This document shows positions 60,992 to 64,000 of a DNA stretch of 64,000 bases, in pieces; positions within the stretch are counted from its first letter, which is position 1, and the number at the start of each line of letters is the position of its first letter. The notes below the pieces were generated by a model. That model had not been told where the DNA came from, made no database searches, and saw only the letters and a list, made by a program, of their open reading frames with translations. The DNA lies in the NCBI RefSeq assembly GCF_000208865.1, contig NC_018385.1, positions 1,408,724 through 1,472,723 on the forward strand, in the 5' to 3' direction. The translations under genes were made by a program, and so were the position numbers. This DNA is from Neospora caninum Liverpool (Eukaryota > Apicomplexa > Conoidasida > Eucoccidiorida > Sarcocystidae).

Positions 60992-63734
60992 TTAGTTCAA
61001 GTCGAGAAAGAATTTCAATCCCTTCAAATCGTCGGGCACGATGAGGAAGTTGGACGGCAGCTGTCCGCCTGGGAGGGCCGGAGCATGGATCTCTGCCACG
61101 TAGGTCGGCGCCCCGCCTTCGCCGTTCTCGCCGAGGGCCGAGGGCATTTCCTGGAAGACGCGAGAGAGGGAGAAGAAAATGTGAAGAAAAACTGGACAGA
61201 ACGTTTTGTGGGAAGAAGGATGAGAAGCATGCTGTTGCGGAGAAAGAACGCCGCCTCGCGTCAGAATGCGGCTTGGCGCATTTCGGGTTCTGCGTGGAAG
61301 GCGCTGTCTGTGCCGTCTGGTGCTTCTTTCGTTGCGCCTTTGAGTCTGTCTCTCTCCCAAAATGGCTCGGCTTTTCTTCTCCTTTTCTTCTCCTCTTCGT
61401 CTCCCTTTCTTCTCGTTTTCTTCTCGTTCCTAGCCGTCGCATCTCCGTGCCCTTCGCCCCTATACTCGTTCGCCTCTCGCTGCTTCACTCCTGCCCCAGA
61501 GCCGTCGTCTTGATCTCTTTCCCTGTTCTCTGTTCGTCTCGTCTCTCTCTCTCTCGCTGTCGTGTTTCTTCTCTCTAGAGCTCACCTCAACTTTGAAGAC
61601 ATGCAGCAGACAGGCGACGTTCGCAAACTTAACGAGGGCCGGGTCGCGCGTGGCAGGGACGCCGAGCAGGGCGTTCGCGAGTGACAGGGGATTTCCCGTC
61701 CACGGAGAGACGGCGATGGGCGACTGCCTCTGAGATCTCACGTAATCTGAGACCCCAAAACAAGCAAGCGAGACCACAGGCTGCCTGTCAGTTCAAAATC
61801 TTACATATTTATATGCACACGTAGGGAGATACATATATTATGTATGCATCTATCTACCCTTATGTGTATGTATGTATATATATATATATATATATATATA
61901 GAACAGCCTCCATGGAGAAAACAGGAATGTCTTAGTACAGACACGTACACAGATATGCCCATGCACATAGACAGGTCTATGTCTGTATGTACAGCGGAAA
62001 GAAAGCGAAGTGCTACATGCAGAGAAGCCGAGAGGAACGCGGCGGCCAGGCTGTTGCGCAGGAACGGAGAGGGCGCGCCGCCTCCGGCGCAGCAGGAAAG
62101 TGAAAACTGGAGAGGAGACGCGAGATGAGGCGGGGGCTCGCCTGTGTCTCTCCGGTTGTCTTTTTGCAACGGTGTTTAAACGGATCGAAAAGTCGCTTTG
62201 CAGCCCCAGGTCGGACACACACGGCCCTGGAGACCGGGCAAACAATAAAGCTGGCGTGTGTTGGGGAGCGTTTTTAAACTGGCGGCCCCACACCACGACA
62301 CACTGGGACTCGACGGGGACTCCGGGCGCTCCGTTTAGAAGGCGACACAAAAACCCCTCACCTGCGGGGAGAGCAGACAGAGGCGCGAGCTTGACGACTT
62401 CGAGCCGCACGAGATTGTAGTCCGACAGCCGCAAACGCAGGGTCTGGGGCCGGAGACGGTTCCCGCCCTCGAGGCCCAGAAAGTAACTGAGGACCCGAGA
62501 GCGACGCAGCTGACGGAGCCGCGCGTTGTCGACCTGCGAAAGGAGAAAAGAAAGGCACTGCGTCTGCCGTTCACACACTACGTGGAGACAGACAGACATC
62601 GCAGAAAGACACGCCCCCTTTCGCGGAGGGCCGTCCCGCCTCAGCTCGACAGAGGTCGATGCCAACGCGGCGCAGACGAACGAAGCAAAAGCGAAACCAA
62701 AAGAGGACACGACGAGAAGAGAGGTTGGAAGAGCTGGAGAGAGAAAACGCGAAAGGTGAAAGGCAAGAGACACAAAGAGAGCAAGATCGTGAGCGACGCC
62801 CACAGGCCGCGAAAGGACACATCGAGACTGGTGGAAAGTGGCCAAGAGAGGGACCGGTGGACGCGCGTCCAACCCCTCGTCGTGAAAAACAACCCCGCGA
62901 AGCAGATCTCTGTATGTTACAGCTCTGTGAATCTGTGTCAGGTCTGACAGTCTTTTAACAGGACAGATTGGCGCGCGTACCGCGACTGCGCCCTCCATCT
63001 TCTTGAGACCAATCACTTCGATTCCAGGGTTGCGGAAGAAAGCGAGATCTTCCTCGTCTGTTTCGGGTCGCTCGGATTCCCGTCCAGCGCCCGCTTCGTC
63101 GTCCGGCGTTTTGGCGGCACCCCCTGGATCTGCGCTGTTCGCATCCGCCTGGGCGTCTGCCGGTTGCCGAGCGTTGCGGCTGAGAAGCCTGCTCAGTGCG
63201 ATGTTCTCGTTCGCGGGCTCCTCGTACTTGCAGGAGTCCTGGAGCGCGTGGAGAAGACTCGGGTTGTCGACGACGAGGATGAGGTCGACGTTGAAGATGT
63301 CCACGAGGCGCGAGACGAGCGCGAGATTCGTTTGCGGCGGCGCGTTGATCAGCATCCCGGAAGCGGCGAGAAGTCGCTGGACGTCGCCCTCCTTCTCCTC
63401 TTCCGCCTTGACCACGCACTGCCTCCGCAGATTCTCCACGAACGCAGCGTACACGTTCGCGCTGAGGCACTCGCAGAGCCACTCGAACAGGTCGGTTGCA
63501 TGCGCGGCCTGCGCAGGCGCGGCTGCGGCGTCGGAGTCCCGGCTGGCTGCGTCGAACGGCGCGAAACCCGGTCCCGCCGAGGCCGAAACGTCTGCAGGCG
63601 AAGACGGCGGGTCGGTGCGGCCGTAAAAATAGACGAGCGGAAACTCCGGCTCTTTCATAAAGTCCAGCGAATCCAGCACAGTCGCGCCCAAACACCCTGG
63701 AGGCAGATGCATCTGCGGCTTATCCGCGCTGCCC
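60992..63734 (-). CDS. CLP1: CLP1-family polyribonucleotide 5'-hydroxyl kinase / pre-mRNA cleavage factor, C-terminal part
   Basis: Nuclear factor of mRNA 3'-end formation and, in animals, tRNA splicing. Exons seen on the minus strand are 63734-62981, 62533-62362, 61746-61586 and 61150-60992, in phase, about 414 codons plus stop. The exon start at 63734 is a CTTCAG acceptor, so the N-terminal domain and the Walker A kinase motif lie beyond the right edge. Supported similarity includes PPGCLGATVLDSLDF, FPLVYFYGRT, ALVSRLVDIFNVDLILVVDN, LRRSRVLSYFLGLEGG, LSDYNLVRLEV and the end LPSNFLIVPDDL...FFLDLN. Compared with human CLP1 it has an Ala/Asp/Glu-rich insert around AQADANSADPGG. Whether the kinase is active cannot be judged here. 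Confidence 0.87.
61868..61903. repeat. (TA)n microsatellite in CLP1 intron
   Basis: TATATA repeat in the intron between the CLP1 exons ending at 62362 and starting at 61746. Confidence 0.88.
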
Positions 63735-64000
63735 CTGAAGCCAGAGAGAGGAAGAAAGGAGACAAGAGCAGGTGAAGAGAGAGAAGAGAGACTAAGGCGG
63801 GGAAAAGCGAGCGGAACGCTGACGGCGCCTCAAAACAGAAGGCAAAAAAGCGGAGAGAAACGCGGCAGGGAGCCGCCGACGAGCCGCGCGCGAAGGAGCT
63901 GCGTCGACCAGAGAGACGGGCGCGCCGTCAAAGCCGCGAGATATCCACAGAGAATTCGTTTTCTCTTCTTTTCATCTTCGCGTCTTCCCTCCTTTGCGCC
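63735..64000. other. CLP1 intron at right edge
   Basis: Begins with the acceptor CTTCCTCTCTCTGGCTTCAG read on the minus strand. I see no further exon before the end of the window. Confidence 0.6.

Overview
This looks like nuclear DNA of a coccidian apicomplexan, most likely Toxoplasma gondii or a close relative such as Hammondia or Neospora. The reasons are moderately GC-rich DNA with genes split by many GT-AG introns behind long pyrimidine tracts, dense (TA)n and TGCATGC microsatellites, long Ser/Arg/Glu low-complexity protein tracts, and a secretory-pathway rhomboid protease of the ROM4/ROM5 type. No prokaryotic features, tRNA, rRNA, transposase or CRISPR array was found. Species and chromosome cannot be fixed from the window alone.

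Layout from left to right: eIF3c (minus, 85-5861); a long divergent promoter region; a PH-domain protein fused to a permuted papain-like (YaeF/YiiX, C92-type) hydrolase (plus, 10069-18060); ribonucleotide reductase large subunit (plus, 22237-27285); a giant low-complexity protein of about 3,500 residues (minus, 29545-42785, 5' end unresolved); eIF3g (minus, 46065-49725); a ROM5-like rhomboid protease (plus, 52568-58809); and the C-terminal part of the RNA 5'-kinase/3'-end processing factor CLP1 (minus, 60992-63734, running off the right edge). Most exon models were rebuilt by hand by chaining GT/AG sites with matching phases. For eIF3c, the PH-hydrolase, RNR1, eIF3g, ROM5 and the CLP1 fragment every junction keeps frame.

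The genes do not form a pathway. Two encode subunits of one complex (eIF3c and eIF3g, about 40 kb apart), one makes deoxynucleotides, one acts in mRNA 3'-end or tRNA processing, and one is a membrane protease of the kind that sheds surface adhesins. The most unusual item is the PH plus permuted-papain fusion with a large serine-rich N-terminus. Other notable points are a eIF3g without the usual zinc knuckle and with a 10-nt coding first exon, a 92-bp tandem triplication in the eIF3g/ROM5 divergent promoter, and a giant protein whose best model needs a 56-nt intron.
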